The translations under genes and the position numbers were made by a program. A stretch of 64,000 nt of DNA from Magnetaquicoccus sp039908525 (lineage in GTDB: Bacteria > Pseudomonadota > Magnetococcia > Magnetococcales > Magnetaquicoccaceae): positions 1 through 64,000 of the forward strand of contig JAMOAY010000018.1 in assembly GCA_039908525.1 (NCBI GenBank), read 5' to 3'. This document shows positions 43,966-52,662 of the stretch, piece after piece; the stretch's first letter is position 1; each line of letters begins with the position of its first letter. Below the pieces are notes generated by a model that did no database searches, was not told where the DNA came from, and saw nothing but the letters and a program-made list of their open reading frames with translations.

Positions 43966-45054
43966 CTACTCTCCCTCCGCCCAATTGGGCGCCGCGACGC
44001 CGGCCAGACGACAGAGCTCCCTGGCAATCCGGTTGATCGGCAGCACCTTGTCCACAGCACCCAGATCAATGGCCTGTTTGGGCATGCCAAACACCACACA
44101 CGACCCCTCATCCTGGGCGATGGTCGTCCCCTGTGCCTGGGTGATCGCCAGCATGCCATCGGCGCCATCCCGCCCCATGCCGGTCAGCAGCACCCCAATC
44201 CCCCGCTCCTGGTAGCATTTGGCCACCGAAAAAAAGGTCTGGTCCACCGCCGGCCGATGGGCATCGGTCTCCGTGCCGGCACCCATCACAAAACAGCCCT
44301 GATCATTGACCAGCAGATGTCTGTCCTCCGGCGGAAAATAGATGTGGCCCGGCCTGGGCTGCTCCCCCACCTGCGCCACCTGCACCATCAGAGGGGTGTG
44401 AAGGTTCAACCAGCTGACCATTTCCTCCAGAAAACCGTGGCTGATATGCTGAACACACAGGATCGGCAACGGAAATTTGGCCGGCAACGCGGAAAAGATG
44501 GTCAACAAGGCCTGGGGACCACCGGTCGAAGCCCCCACGGCCACCAGGGCGGGAGGCGCTGCGGTCGCGCGGGGCCGAGCGGTCAGCGGACCCGTCGTGG
44601 TGGTCACATCGCCACCGCTCGACCGGAGACCGGCCCGATGGCGACGAATCGGCACCACCCCCGACAAGATGCGAATCTTGGTCGCCAGCTCCTGGGTCAG
44701 CGCCTCCCCCGCGCTCTCCAACCCGCCCCGGGGTTTGGGAAAGACATCGATCGCACCGGCTTCCAGCAACTCAAAGATATTGTTGTCGTCACTGTTCTGA
44801 TGCACCGAGATGCTCACCACCAGGATCGGCAACGGATGGCGCGCCATCACCTCCCGGGTCAGGGCCAAACCATCCATCTTCGGCATGTGCAGGTCGGTGC
44901 AAATCACCTGGGGCATCAAGCGAGGGATCAGCGTCAACGCCTCCTCGCCATTCACCGCGCTGCCGACAACCTCCATGTCCGACGCCGCGTTGACCATCTT
45001 GGTCAGTACCAGTCGCGCAATCGGCGAATCATCCACAATCAGAACTCGAATCAC
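43966..45054 (-). CDS. cheB: Chemotaxis protein-glutamate methylesterase/deamidase
   Basis: 362 residues. Receiver with LIVDDSPIARLVL and VICTDLHMPKMDG (D55), a linker, and a methylesterase domain with catalytic GASTGGP (Ser), CVQHISHG (His) and GMGRDGADG (Asp). All catalytic residues are present, in contrast to the paralogous module at 55465-58044. It removes methyl groups from the chemoreceptors when phosphorylated by CheA. The ATG overlaps the cheA stop (ATGA). There is no cheD in the window. Confidence 0.95.
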   Translation of the reverse strand: MIRVLIVDDSPIARLVLTKMVNAASDMEVVGSAVNGEEALTLIPRLMPQVICTDLHMPKMDGLALTREVMARHPLPILVVSISVHQNSDDNNIFELLEAGAIDVFPKPRGGLESAGEALTQELATKIRILSGVVPIRRHRAGLRSSGGDVTTTTGPLTARPRATAAPPALVAVGASTGGPQALLTIFSALPAKFPLPILCVQHISHGFLEEMVSWLNLHTPLMVQVAQVGEQPRPGHIYFPPEDRHLLVNDQGCFVMGAGTETDAHRPAVDQTFFSVAKCYQERGIGVLLTGMGRDGADGMLAITQAQGTTIAQDEGSCVVFGMPKQAIDLGAVDKVLPINRIARELCRLAGVAAPNWAEGE

Positions 45055-47660
45055 ACCAACCTCTGCAACGTCTCCAGAAATATTTTTTGTTCGAAGGTGG
45101 GCTTGGTGATATAGGCGTTGGCCCCCACCTCCATGCCACGACGCATATCCTCGTCGGATGAGAGAGAGGTCACCAGAATCAAGGGCAGATCCTTGTACAG
45201 CGGGTTCTGGCGGATCTTCTCCGTCAGGGAGAGACCGTCCAGATTGGGCATCTGCACATCCGACACCACGGCATCGATGGGCTGCTTGCCCAACCGGTTG
45301 AGGGCGTCCAGACCATCGACCGCCGCAATCACCTCATAGCCCGCCGCCTGCAAGATACGCTTCTCCTGGGTGCGGGTGGTCAGGGAGTCCTCCGCCAGCA
45401 GGATGGTCTTCTTGCGCTGGGTCGATGGGAGTGCGACGGCTCCAGGGCGGGTGCTTGAACCGGAGGCGCCCACGATCAACCCCGACAGCTGCCGACCCCG
45501 TTTGCGCACCGTCAGCAGCAGATCCTGGGGATTGACCACCAGACAGACCTTGCCGGAACCCAGAATGGTGGTTCCGGAGAGATTGCGCACCCGCTGCAAC
45601 AGGCCGCCAAACGGTTTCAGAACCACCTCCAGCTCGTCTTCCAGGGTGTCACAGATCACCCCCAGCCAGCCATCCTCTCCCAGATTGAGGAGGATGCAGG
45701 GCCAGGGTGGGGGACGCATCCCCTCCAGCGACTCCGGCAGCTCCAACAGATGGGCCAGATGGGCCACCGAGACCGGCCGGTCGTTCACCACGATGGTATC
45801 GCACCCTTCGATGGGAAAAATCTCCTCCGGCACCACCCGGCGCACGCTGTGCACGGCATCCAACGGCATGGCGAACGACTCCCCGTTGGCCGTGGCAATA
45901 AAAACCGGTGTGGTGGCCAGGGTGACCGGCAGGGAGATGGTGAAACAACAGCCACGGCCCGGGGTGGAACGGACCTGGATGCGCCCTTTGAGACGCTCCA
46001 CCTGCGCCCGCACCACATCCAGCCCCACCCCCCGGCCCGACACATCGGTCACCAGGGCGCTGGTGGAGAAGCCGGATTGAAAGATGATCGGATAGAGCTG
46101 CTCTGCCGTCAGGGAGGCCAGATTCTCCTCCGTATAAAGACCCCGTTTGCGAGCCTGACGCCGAATGGCCTCCAGGTCCAGGCCACGACCATCATCCCGT
46201 ATCTCCAGCACCACATGGGTGGCCGTCTGCAAGGCCCGCAAGGAGAGGGTCCCGGCGCGGGGCTTGCCCGCCTTCTCCCGCACCTCCGTGCGCTCCAGAC
46301 CATGGTCCACGGCGTTGCGGATCAGGTGCATCAACGGGCTCTTCATCTCCTCCAGAATCCGTTTGTCCGCCGCCGTCTCCCCCCCTTCGGTCACCAGCAC
46401 CACCTCTTTCTCCTGCTGGCGGGCCAAGTCCCGCACCAGACGGGGAAAGAGACCAAACAGGGTGGAGAGGGGCAGCAGACGCAGATTGCGGATCCCCTCC
46501 TCCAGGGATTCGGCCACCAGCTCCAGGGCGGTCTCATCCTCCGCAATGCCATGCCGCAGCAGGAGAAGACGACTGCCAAACTGTTCTCTCTGCAGGAAAC
46601 AGCGTCCCGTCTGATCCAGTGTCCCTTTCACCGGCTCATCCCCGCCGATCAGCTCGCCATGGGTCTCTTCCCAGGTCGCCAACAGCTCCTCGATCTCCGA
46701 CAGGCGGCGCTTGACCCGGGTGCGCACCACGGTCAACTCCCCCACCATCCGCAACAGGGCATCCAGTTTGTTGGAACGCACCCGGATCACCGGTGCGGTC
46801 TCCTCGCCGCCCGTGAAAGCATCCCCCCCCTCCGCCGCAGGGGCATCCACCGCCGCAGGGGAGGCTGCCGCCGACGCAGGGAGAGTCGGGGCCAGGGGCG
46901 CTGCGGAGAGCGGAGGCGCCGCAGAGACCACCGGCGCCACAGAAACCTCAGGCGCTGCCGCAGGTACCGCCGGTGCCACGAAATTCCTGACCGGCTCGGC
47001 GACGGGCACTGCCGCAGGCGCTGCCGGTGCCACGGGAGCCATGGAGAGAGTGAGCGGTTCGGCGACCTGGGTTTTGGAGAGAGGAGGAGGCTGCTCCCGG
47101 GAAGGCAGCGGCGGGGGCGGATCCGGCGGGGGCGGGTCGAACGCCGGCCGTGCCGGACCGACGGATGGAGCCAGCGCGGCACTCGGGGGCAGGCTCTCCC
47201 CGCTCCGCTCCGGGGAGGCCCCTGCCGGGCGGGCCGCAGAGGCGGCCTCTTCAGGGTGGGTCAAACGCCGCAACGCCTCCGGCAGGGTGACGGCAGCCAT
47301 CTTGCCGGTCACCGCCTCATCGACCAGGGCGCGAATATCGTCCAGACTGCGGGTCAAGCGGTCCACATCCAGCGAGGTGAAGCTGCGCTGACCCTTGGAG
47401 GCCGCCCCCAGAAAATCCTCGAAATGGTGGGCCAACGCCTCGACATCCCGCACCCCCAGCATGCGGGCCGCCCCCTTCAGACTGTGTGCCTCCCGGAACA
47501 ACTCCTTGAGCATGTCCACGTCCGAGGGGTTCTTCTCCATGTGCAGCAGACCGCTCTCCAACTGATGGAGATGCTCCTCGCTCTCTGCGGCAAACAGCTC
47601 GCGCAGCTCCTGGTCTTCGATCATGGCACTGCTTCGGGATGCCCCCTCCGTCGATTCCAT
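45051..47660 (-). CDS. cheA: Chemotaxis kinase CheA with C-terminal receiver
   Basis: 869 residues. HPt domain with FREAHSLKGAARM (H59), a long Ala/Pro-rich linker (about 130-290) in place of a clear P2 domain, then dimerisation and ATPase domains (MHLIRNAVDHGLE, GRGVGLDVV), CheW-like P5 domain, and a receiver (ILLAEDSLTTRTQEK, VVSDVQMPNLDG). The hybrid CheA-REC plan is that of alternative chemosensory systems. The ATG at 47660 overlaps the receptor stop (TGATG). An internal ATG at 47624 (MIEDQELREL) is an alternative. Confidence 0.93.
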   Translation of the reverse strand: MESTEGASRSSAMIEDQELRELFAAESEEHLHQLESGLLHMEKNPSDVDMLKELFREAHSLKGAARMLGVRDVEALAHHFEDFLGAASKGQRSFTSLDVDRLTRSLDDIRALVDEAVTGKMAAVTLPEALRRLTHPEEAASAARPAGASPERSGESLPPSAALAPSVGPARPAFDPPPPDPPPPLPSREQPPPLSKTQVAEPLTLSMAPVAPAAPAAVPVAEPVRNFVAPAVPAAAPEVSVAPVVSAAPPLSAAPLAPTLPASAAASPAAVDAPAAEGGDAFTGGEETAPVIRVRSNKLDALLRMVGELTVVRTRVKRRLSEIEELLATWEETHGELIGGDEPVKGTLDQTGRCFLQREQFGSRLLLLRHGIAEDETALELVAESLEEGIRNLRLLPLSTLFGLFPRLVRDLARQQEKEVVLVTEGGETAADKRILEEMKSPLMHLIRNAVDHGLERTEVREKAGKPRAGTLSLRALQTATHVVLEIRDDGRGLDLEAIRRQARKRGLYTEENLASLTAEQLYPIIFQSGFSTSALVTDVSGRGVGLDVVRAQVERLKGRIQVRSTPGRGCCFTISLPVTLATTPVFIATANGESFAMPLDAVHSVRRVVPEEIFPIEGCDTIVVNDRPVSVAHLAHLLELPESLEGMRPPPWPCILLNLGEDGWLGVICDTLEDELEVVLKPFGGLLQRVRNLSGTTILGSGKVCLVVNPQDLLLTVRKRGRQLSGLIVGASGSSTRPGAVALPSTQRKKTILLAEDSLTTRTQEKRILQAAGYEVIAAVDGLDALNRLGKQPIDAVVSDVQMPNLDGLSLTEKIRQNPLYKDLPLILVTSLSSDEDMRRGMEVGANAYITKPTFEQKIFLETLQRLV

Positions 47661-49123
47661 CAGATCATCCTCTTGAGGGTCTGGGCCGCATCATTCAAAA
47701 CCTGTACACCGGTCTTGATCTGGGTCATGCCGCTGGCCATCTCCCGACTGCCCGAGTTGATCGACTGAATCGCCTCTGTCACCTGGCGGATGGCCGTGGC
47801 CTGTTGCACCACATTCAGGGAGATCTGCTGTGCGCCCTGGGAAGCCCCCTCGATGGCCTGCACCACGCCGCGAAAACTTTCCGCCGTACCATGGGCGCTG
47901 ACCATGCCCGCATCCATCGAGCGGTTGCCCTCCTCGGTCGCCCGCACCGTACTGTCGGCCGATCTTTGCATCTCGCTGACCAGTTCGTGAATGCGCACCG
48001 CCGACTGTTTGCTTTCGTCGGCCAGCTTGCGGGTCTCCACCGCCAGCACGGCAAACCCCTTGCCATGCACCCCGGCCCGCACCGCCTCCACGGCGGCATT
48101 GACCGCCAGCATGCGCGTTTCGTTGGCAAAATCGGTGACCAGGTCGGTAATCGCACGGATCTCCCCGGTCTGCTCGTTCAACGTCTGGATCCGCTGCGCA
48201 ATCTGGTCGCTGGTCTCCTGGGCCATCATGATGTTTTGCAGACTCTCATCCACCCGGCCGATCCCCTGGTGGGCCAAATCCAGCGCCTGTTGCGCCCCGC
48301 TGGCCGCCCGTACCGCCTGCTCCGCCGATTGCCGGGAGGAGACATCCAGCTCTTCCATGGTGGTCGTGGTCTCGGTCACCGCCAACGCCTGCTGGCTGGT
48401 GATGCGCTCCTGCTGGTTGATGCTGGCCGCCATCTGACTGGCGGCTGCGGACAACATGTTGACCACCCCCTGCAGCGGTGCGCGCACGGCACGCCCCAAC
48501 ACCAGGCTGAACACCACACACGCGACCCCCACCAGCAGGGAGAGCAGGATGGTCCGGTCACGGGTCTGCTGGGCCTCACGCATGAACCGCTCCGCCCGCC
48601 GCGCAGAAAAATCGGCGACCGCACCAATCGACTGTTCCAGACGCGCCACCGGCGGTCCGTAATCCGGCAACGCGGCCGTCATGGCACGAATTTTGTCGGG
48701 GTCTCCCCCCTTGAGCAGGGCGGCCAACGGCTCCCGCACCCGCATCCATTCGGCCAACGCCTGTTTGGCCACCACGACATGCTGCCGATCGCCCAGAAAC
48801 CGCTCCTCCACCTTCTGGAGATCCTGCACCACCTTGGCATGCCGTTCTTCCAGATCCTGCGTCAGTTTTTGCAGATCCGCCATGTTGCGCACCAGATCCA
48901 CACGGTCGATCAGGATCTGCATGTGGGTGATCTGGTCGGTGATGCGCAGGGCCGAGGTGTTCACCGTAAAAGGATGGTTGTACAGCTGCTCGGTCAGATC
49001 CGCCAGGCGCGCCATCTGGAAGATGCCATACCCCCCCAGCAGCACCATCAGCGCGGCCAGCACCCACAGACCATAGGTCAGGCGCAGCCTCACCTTGGTA
49101 AACCGGATGGCCCCTGTCTCCAT
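47660..49123 (-). CDS. Methyl-accepting chemotaxis protein, small periplasmic domain
   Basis: 487 residues from METGAIRFTKVRLRLTYG, chosen because GGGAGCGGGGG precedes it and it lies just before the first membrane helix; start codons at 49192 and 49201 also exist. Two membrane helices enclose about 150 residues of helical periplasmic sequence (four-helix-bundle look), then a cytoplasmic hairpin with NETRMLAVNAAVEAVRAGVH and GKGFAVLAVETRKLADES. The C-terminus LNDAAQTLKRMI has no CheR/CheB docking peptide. HAMP is not obvious. It overlaps the cheA start by one base. Confidence 0.9.
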   Translation of the reverse strand: METGAIRFTKVRLRLTYGLWVLAALMVLLGGYGIFQMARLADLTEQLYNHPFTVNTSALRITDQITHMQILIDRVDLVRNMADLQKLTQDLEERHAKVVQDLQKVEERFLGDRQHVVVAKQALAEWMRVREPLAALLKGGDPDKIRAMTAALPDYGPPVARLEQSIGAVADFSARRAERFMREAQQTRDRTILLSLLVGVACVVFSLVLGRAVRAPLQGVVNMLSAAASQMAASINQQERITSQQALAVTETTTTMEELDVSSRQSAEQAVRAASGAQQALDLAHQGIGRVDESLQNIMMAQETSDQIAQRIQTLNEQTGEIRAITDLVTDFANETRMLAVNAAVEAVRAGVHGKGFAVLAVETRKLADESKQSAVRIHELVSEMQRSADSTVRATEEGNRSMDAGMVSAHGTAESFRGVVQAIEGASQGAQQISLNVVQQATAIRQVTEAIQSINSGSREMASGMTQIKTGVQVLNDAAQTLKRMI

Positions 49124-49197
49124 TCCCCCGCTCCCGTTGATTGTCCCGATACGCTTCATCCACCCGCCTGTGCGACCGTTCCAGCGTTCCATTTCCC

Positions 49198-51036
49198 TCA
49201 AACCATCCGCTGCAGGGTTTGCGCCGCGTCGTTCAGGGTCCGAATCCCCTCCTTGACCTGCGCCATGCCCGACACACTCTCCCGGGCCCCGGCGTTGACC
49301 GATTTCATCGCCTCCACCACCTGCCGAATGGCCACCGACTGCTGCCGCACGTTCAAGGAGATCTGCTGTGCCCCCTGAGAGGCCGCGCCCATGGACTGCG
49401 CCACCTCGCGAAAGGTCTCCGCCGTGTTCTGGGAGATGAGCATCCCTTCATCCACCGTCTTGCTGCCCTCCTCGGTGGCCATCACCGTGCTGTTGTTGGC
49501 TTTCTGCACCTCGGACACCAGGGCGTTGATCTTGCCGGCCGACCGTTTGCTCTCATCGGCCAGCTTGCGGGTCTCCATGGCCAACACGGCAAACCCCTTG
49601 CCATGCTCCCCCGCCCGCACCGCCTCCACCGCGGCATTCATGGCCAGCATCTTGGTCTCGTTGGCAAAGTCGGAGACCAGATTGGCAATGTCGCGGATCT
49701 GGCCCGTCTTCTCGCTCAACAGCAGGATCTGCTGGGCGATGGCCTCCACCTTGGACTTGGCCCTCTCCATGCTGGCCATCGTCTCCTCCACCCGACTCAT
49801 GCCGAACTGGGCAAGCTCCAGCGCCTTGTCGGCACCGCCGGCCGCCACCTCCGCCTGCTCCGCAGACTGGCGGGCCGAGGCGCCCAGCTCCTCCATGGTG
49901 GTGTTGGTCTCATTCACCGAGACCGCCTGCTGGGAGGCCACCCGCTCCTGCTCGGCAAGGGTGGCCGCCATCTGCGCCGACGAGGTGGAGATGACGTTGA
50001 TCACCTGCTGCAAGGAGAGACTGATGCTGCGGGAAAAAAACCACCCCACCACCACCACCACCACGGTACAGACCACCCCCACCAGCAGGATCGACTGGTT
50101 CAACCCCTCCACCGCCGCAAAGGCCTCCTCCTCGGCCATGACGCTCACGATCGCCCACTGCACGCCCGGTATCGACAACGGCGCGAAACTGGAGAGCACC
50201 GGCACCCCTCCGCTGCCCAGGCGCACCCCCGTTCCGGACTGACCGGCGACGGCCCTCTCCAGAAACGGGTCGCTCTTCGGTTGGCCAAGCTTGCCGGGAA
50301 CAAGGACGCGATTGCTGCGGTAGCTGATGCCGTCTGCGGATTTGCCCACCAGATAGCTCTCGCCCGTCTGACCCATGCCGGTCCGTTCCTGGACGATGGT
50401 ATCAATCTCCTCGATGGACAGTTGCATGGCCAGCACGCCGATCAACTCCCCATCCCGCTTGATCGGCGCCCCGGCAAACGCGGCGTGGACCCCCTTCGAG
50501 GGGGCATAGGGGGCAAAATCCTCCAGCGCCTCTCCCCCTTTGGCCTTGGCAAAGAGGCGGGCCAAACCACTGCCCTGCAGCGGGCCACGCAGCAGATCCT
50601 CCCCCAGATCCGACTCCCGCGCCACCGAAAAAACCACCCGTCCTTCGACATCGATCAGCAGCAGATCATAATAGCCATACTGTTTTTTGAACTGCTCCAA
50701 AAAACGGGCCAGGGGGCTCTGCAGCGCGGCCTGCCACTCGGGGCCACCCAGTGTGCGACCACTCTTCTGGAACTCCTGGAAAACACGCCGGGCCGCCTTC
50801 GTGGTCTCTGCCGCCGCCACCGTCTCCGTCAACACCTTGATGTCGTCCAACCGCTCCCGAAGGTGTTTTTCCACCGCTTTCTTGTGCGACTCCCGCACAG
50901 AATCCAGCATGGCGTACGACTTGACGCGCAGCGCCTCGCTGGCCTGCAGGTTGAGCAGCACCGTGACGACCAGCAACGGCAGCAGACCGAACAACAGAAA
51001 CAGGCTGATCAGTTTGACCGACAAACGCATTTTCAT
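49198..51036 (-). CDS. Methyl-accepting chemotaxis protein with Cache-type sensor
   Basis: 612 residues. First membrane helix at about 8-28, a periplasmic region of about 270 residues in the style of a double Cache domain (YYDLLLIDVEGRVVFSVARE, MGQTGESYLVGKS, PGVQWAIVSVM), second helix VGVVCTVVVVVVGWFF, then the signalling hairpin with NETKMLAMNAAVEAVRAGEH. It ends LNDAAQTLQRMV, nearly identical to the other receptor, so the two share a cytoplasmic part and differ in sensing. The ligand is unknown; small organic molecules are usual for this fold. Confidence 0.92.
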   Translation of the reverse strand: MKMRLSVKLISLFLLFGLLPLLVVTVLLNLQASEALRVKSYAMLDSVRESHKKAVEKHLRERLDDIKVLTETVAAAETTKAARRVFQEFQKSGRTLGGPEWQAALQSPLARFLEQFKKQYGYYDLLLIDVEGRVVFSVARESDLGEDLLRGPLQGSGLARLFAKAKGGEALEDFAPYAPSKGVHAAFAGAPIKRDGELIGVLAMQLSIEEIDTIVQERTGMGQTGESYLVGKSADGISYRSNRVLVPGKLGQPKSDPFLERAVAGQSGTGVRLGSGGVPVLSSFAPLSIPGVQWAIVSVMAEEEAFAAVEGLNQSILLVGVVCTVVVVVVGWFFSRSISLSLQQVINVISTSSAQMAATLAEQERVASQQAVSVNETNTTMEELGASARQSAEQAEVAAGGADKALELAQFGMSRVEETMASMERAKSKVEAIAQQILLLSEKTGQIRDIANLVSDFANETKMLAMNAAVEAVRAGEHGKGFAVLAMETRKLADESKRSAGKINALVSEVQKANNSTVMATEEGSKTVDEGMLISQNTAETFREVAQSMGAASQGAQQISLNVRQQSVAIRQVVEAMKSVNAGARESVSGMAQVKEGIRTLNDAAQTLQRMV

Positions 51037-51053
51037 TCTCTCTTGTCCCCCGG

Positions 51054-52148
51054 TTAGACCTCTTCGTTCACCAGCAAGGCGGGATCGGCCAGAATGGCCT
51101 GTATGTTCAGAATACCCAACATCTGCTTGCCGTAGGGAACCGCCCCCTGCAGGTGTTCCCCGCGCAAGGCACTGGCCGCCGTGGGCGTGGCGGCCATGTC
51201 GGTCTGCTGGATGTGGATGACATCCACCACCTCGTGGACCAGCACCCCCACCTCATACTGCCCCAGGGAGACAATCACCGCCTTCTCCATGCCCTGCTCG
51301 GACCCGGTCGTCGTCAGGTTCAGAATCTGCCGCACATCGACCAGGACCAACACCTCGCCACGCAGATTCATGCTGCCGGCAATGTGTGCCGGGCAGCAGG
51401 GAACCGGTGTCACCTTGGAGAGTCGGGTAAAGCCGCTCACACCCCGCAGATCCACCCCCAGCAACTCTCCATGCAGGCGGACAATCGCCAGAGAGACCCT
51501 CTCTTCCATGGCCTGCTGGTCCAGTTGCTGCCGCAAGCGCCGGGCCCGTTCGTGAAAAACCGGCAGGGCCGCCGTGTCGCCGACGGGGTTGAAACGGCGC
51601 CGGGGCGTCAACCCCTCCACCCCCTCTCCCCCCGACTCCTCCTGCTCCTGCCCCGTCCAGTCCGATGGTTGCACATGCAGCAGATGCTCGGTGGCCAACA
51701 GCATGACCAGATCATCCTCCAGTTTGGCCACCCCCTGGACAAAACGGTAGCGCCGCATCCCGGCCTCCGGCGTCTCGGGCAACGCCTCGAAAAGGGGGGC
51801 CATCTCCCAATCCTCCACCGTCAGGGAGACCACCTCGCGCACCTCATTGACCAGCAGACCCAGCAACAGATCACCCTGCTCCAGCACCACCACGGCGTCC
51901 GACAGCAGATAGCGCTCCTGGGGCAGATGGCCCAGGCGGCTGTTGAGATCCAGAACTGGCACCACCCGGCCACGCAGATTGATCACCCCGATGATAAAGT
52001 GGGGCGCATCCTCCAGAGGGGTAACCTCGGGCAGGCGGATCACCTCCCGCACCTGGCGGGCGTCCACGCCGTACAGGGTGTCGGTCAGGTTGACGATCAG
52101 ATACTCGCTGCCCTCCGGCTGGCTGTCATGATGGGGCTGGTCTCGCAT
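51054..52148 (-). CDS. cheW: CheW with two CheW domains
   Basis: 364 residues holding two CheW-like domains: the first with YLIVNLTDTLYGVDARQVRE and INLRGRVVPVLDLNSRLG, the second with VSLAIVRLHGELLGVDLRGV and MNLRGEVLVLVDVRQIL. Single-domain CheW proteins are about 160 residues. Tandem CheW proteins couple receptors to CheA in some alternative systems. It lies 17 bases from the Cache receptor gene. Confidence 0.9.
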   Translation of the reverse strand: MRDQPHHDSQPEGSEYLIVNLTDTLYGVDARQVREVIRLPEVTPLEDAPHFIIGVINLRGRVVPVLDLNSRLGHLPQERYLLSDAVVVLEQGDLLLGLLVNEVREVVSLTVEDWEMAPLFEALPETPEAGMRRYRFVQGVAKLEDDLVMLLATEHLLHVQPSDWTGQEQEESGGEGVEGLTPRRRFNPVGDTAALPVFHERARRLRQQLDQQAMEERVSLAIVRLHGELLGVDLRGVSGFTRLSKVTPVPCCPAHIAGSMNLRGEVLVLVDVRQILNLTTTGSEQGMEKAVIVSLGQYEVGVLVHEVVDVIHIQQTDMAATPTAASALRGEHLQGAVPYGKQMLGILNIQAILADPALLVNEEV

Positions 52149-52232
52149 GGTCCGCCTGGCTGTGTCGTCGTCGAGGAGAGTGAGAGGGATGGGGCATTGT
52201 GCAAGTTTTTGCAGATTTTTACAAACGGTTTT

Positions 52233-52610
52233 TTACCACCCTCTCAGGGTCAGCAGGCCGAGAGCGGTCATCGCCAAAGAGCCCAGCAGATGGAGCAGCG
52301 CCGCAGTCGCTGCCCACAGATATTCCTGTTGAAGCAATAACCCGACCACTTCTGCGGAGAAGGTGGAGAAGGTGGTCAGTCCGCCCAGAAAACCGGTGAT
52401 CAACAACAGGCGCAGCTCCGGCGGCAGAGTTGCGTCCTGGGAAAAAAGGGCCACGGCGACCCCCACCAAGTAGCCGCCCAGCAGGTTGGCCGCCAGGGTG
52501 CCCAGGGGAATGGTCGGCCACAGGGCGTTGAGCAGCAGACCCAGCCCCCAACGCAACCAGGCGCCCAGGGCAGCGCCACCACCTACCGCGAGTATAGACC
52601 ACACCTCCAT
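52233..52610 (-). CDS. crcB: Fluoride ion channel CrcB/FluC
   Basis: 125 residues from MEVWSILAVGGGAALGAW; the GTG at 52619 is a less likely start since GGCGAGGTG stands just ahead of the ATG. Four hydrophobic helices, the family signature GTLAANLLGGYLVG and GFLGGLTTFSTFSAE are intact. FluC exports fluoride as a dimer. No fluoride riboswitch-like sequence is seen upstream. It lies between cheR and the double cheW, with 52-85 base gaps, an odd place for this gene. Confidence 0.92.
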   Translation of the reverse strand: MEVWSILAVGGGAALGAWLRWGLGLLLNALWPTIPLGTLAANLLGGYLVGVAVALFSQDATLPPELRLLLITGFLGGLTTFSTFSAEVVGLLLQQEYLWAATAALLHLLGSLAMTALGLLTLRGW

Positions 52611-52662
52611 CTTCGGCACCTCGCCTCACGGTCTGTGGGGATCCTGCGCACGTGACGCCCGT

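Noticed and set aside
45750..47768. Plus-strand open frame antisense to cheA
   Set aside because: Arg/His/Gln-rich shadow with no motif; cheA on the minus strand has complete domains.
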